In this document: in pieces, positions 62,729 through 64,000 of the stretch
How the letters are laid out: each line of letters starts with the position of its first letter
How positions within the stretch are numbered: position 1 is the stretch's first letter
Assembly (NCBI GenBank): GCA_946406115.1
Contig: OX291557.1
Coordinates: 6,852,501 to 6,916,500, forward strand
Origin: Apoda limacodes
Lineage: Eukaryota > Arthropoda > Insecta > Lepidoptera > Limacodidae
DNA: 64,000 bases
Reading direction: 5' to 3'
Program-made: the position numbers and the translations under genes
The notes under the pieces: model-generated
What the model was told of the DNA's origin: nothing
The model's input: the letters and a program-made list of their open reading frames with translations, nothing else
Database searches by the model: none

Positions 62729-63050
62729 AGAATAATCTAAACTAAACTAAATATTTATTTGTTTATTAACAATTATGTAAAGTATTAAAATTCAAGCTAT
62801 GCCTAGGTTTTTTTTGTTTCGAAACGAATTCTATGTTTCGTGCCGTAGCTAGGCAAATTTACTAACAAAAGTAAACAAATACACAAACTGTAAATTACGT
62901 GGCTGTCATAGATAGGCCAAGCAAAAAAACTAAAAAAAAAAAATGACCTAAAACGTCGCACAGTATAACACTCTCGCATAAACATATCAACTCTACTAGC
63001 TTCCAAAAAAGAACTAAACTTAATATCTGTACCTACCTAGCAAAGCTATT
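62729..63050. other. AT-rich stretch, nothing recognised
   Basis: No supported feature. Confidence 0.4.
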
Positions 63051-63149
63051 ATAGTAGGTACTAGTTACGAATTGGTAATTTGACATTGATAGTGGCTCCT
63101 TTCACGAGTTATAAAGAAGTTGGTCAATTCGTACCAGCTACTCTACTAT
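63051..63149. repeat. Small inverted-repeat element, about 100 bp
   Basis: ATAGTAGGTACTAGTTACGA, ATT (63,051-63,073) faces AATTCGTACCAGCTACTCTA, CTAT (63,126-63,149), mirror images with a few mismatches. MITE-like size, no target duplication seen. Confidence 0.5.
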
Positions 63150-63624
63150 GTTCATGGGTTCACATTATGATGTAACATGAAGGTCGACGACCGTTTTCAA
63201 GATGGCGCCTTAAATCACATTGCTTCAAATTAATGCCACAATTAATTGACGCAGTGACAGTTTCCCATGGAGTCTTGGTCGAATATATCAATCTCTTAAG
63301 GCGACTTTTTTCAAAGTGTTTTTTGTTTAGAATATTAGGAGAGTAAATGTGGCGTTTTTACACCTCCATCGTTTCCTCATCTTTACGTACGTTATGTACA
63401 AAACACAAAGTCTGTTAGTGTTTCTATATCTACCTAACCGTATAATTATAATTATATATATATACATATATATATATATAATTCGTTACGCATATCAACT
63501 TTGAGCACTAACCTTTCTATAGTATTTAATTAAGTACTAGGTATCTGTGAAATACTGAGTTACCTAGAAGGTTATTTTTCGATATTGCTAATACATATGA
63601 GTACAGTGCATAGGAAAATATGAA
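63150..63624. other. AT-rich stretch with TA microsatellite at 63.44-63.48 kb
   Basis: ATTATATATATATACATATA and following TA units occupy 63,449-63,481. Nothing else supported. Confidence 0.5.
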
Positions 63625-64000
63625 ACTTGGCTCTTACCATGGCCCTCAAGGTGAAATTTTCACATAATTCTATTAACCTACTGCATATCAATGACATGTT
63701 GGACATCAACAACATACATTGCTATGCAGATGACAGTACTGGAGACGCCTATTACACGGGTCGCGCAAACATCCCTCGTTCCGTTGTGGCCGAAAACCGC
63801 GGAGAACTTGTGTCTCAAATCGAGACCACACTGTCCAAGGTCTCTGACTGGGGACGGGTAAACTTGGTACGATTCAACCCTACAAAGACACAAGTCTGCG
63901 CGTTCACCGCTTAGAAAACCCCATTAACTGTAGTCCCACAATTCCAGAACACTCCCCTCTCCATCTCTAAGAGCATTGGGATCCTTGGTGGTGACATCTC
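63625..64000 (+). pseudogene. RT-A retrotransposon, reverse transcriptase with YADD motif, continues beyond window
   Basis: CCTCAAGGT (about 63,645, PQG of the RT B motif) is followed after a frameshift by LLHINDMLDINNIHCYADDS, TGDAYYTGRANI, then LVSQIETTLSKVSDWGRVNL, VRFNPTKTQVCAFTA. YADD (63,723-63,734) is the RT catalytic motif with both aspartates intact. One in-frame TAG (63,912-63,914) interrupts, after which KTPLTVVPQFQNTPLSISKS, IGILGGDIS reads on to the window edge. The same protein region is on the minus strand at 45.0-45.25 kb, where the motif is YADN. The start is abrupt and the copy is dead as it stands. Confidence 0.85.

Noticed and set aside
1..64000. Complete LTR retrotransposon, endogenous virus or intact transposase gene
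   Set aside because: No pair of direct long terminal repeats, primer-binding site with gag-pol frames, or open frame above about 150 codons is present. All coding remnants recognised are broken non-LTR or DNA-transposon pieces.
1..64000. A coordinated multi-gene system
   Set aside because: No two intact genes occur, so no operon-like or cluster-level system can be claimed from this window.

Overview
This is AT-rich eukaryotic DNA with no intact protein-coding gene that I can support. The longest open frames are about 150 codons. Those that can be recognised are decayed pieces of transposable elements. The repeats (a non-LTR retrotransposon whose 3' tail recurs 15 times, tRNA-derived SINEs, GACA/CTGT-associated dispersed repeats, many short inverted-repeat elements) are, from general knowledge, typical of moth and butterfly genomes. 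I read the window as an intergenic or long-intron stretch of a lepidopteran chromosome. Nothing bacterial or plasmid-like is present, and there are no CRISPR arrays or operons. Repeat family letters used here (RT-A, A, B, C, D, E, G, H, I, J, M, SINE1, SINE2) are local labels, not database names.

Layout. 1-12 kb: mostly unassigned AT-rich sequence with RT-A tails (1, 7.3, 8.4-9.0 and 10.2 kb) and fragments of families A, B, C, D and E. 12-21 kb: a GC-rich block G, a full family A repeat with a SINE at its end bounded by a target-site duplication, a tRNA-like relic, an inverted-repeat element at 19.2-19.7 kb and a 980 bp element with ~188-nt terminal inverted repeats at 20.0-21.0 kb. 24-31 kb: the most layered part. 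It holds repeat H, a frameshifted retroelement C-terminal domain, half of a MITE, a TTAA-flanked MITE, a second GC-rich block G, an old reverse-transcriptase copy, and two 208 bp copies of repeat I that look identical and lie 1,794 bp apart. 31-34 kb: GC-richer blocks, an RT-A copy, a small hydrophobic/cysteine-containing minus-strand frame and a MITE. 35-48 kb: family A, RT-A tails, SINEs, MITEs and the longest RT-A copy (44.4-45.6 kb, minus). 48-53 kb: a possible piggyBac-type transposase relic, long foldbacks, and two family B repeats that carry a 5S-rRNA-like internal promoter module. 55-64 kb: a second kind of reverse-transcriptase C-terminus, RT-A and SINE copies, a CpG-rich promoter-like stretch near 61.1 kb, and an RT-A fragment with an intact YADD motif that runs off the right edge.

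There are no genes working together here in the usual sense. What the window records is transposition history: which element sits inside which, and which copies are young. The observations most worth testing are the 5S-rRNA/family B chimaeras, the 208 bp twin repeats, the long foldbacks as small-RNA precursors, and the two non-repeat candidates (the frame at 33.1-33.4 kb and the promoter-like block at 61.1 kb). All calls come from reading the sequence without database searches. Boundaries are approximate unless a duplication or inverted repeat fixes them.
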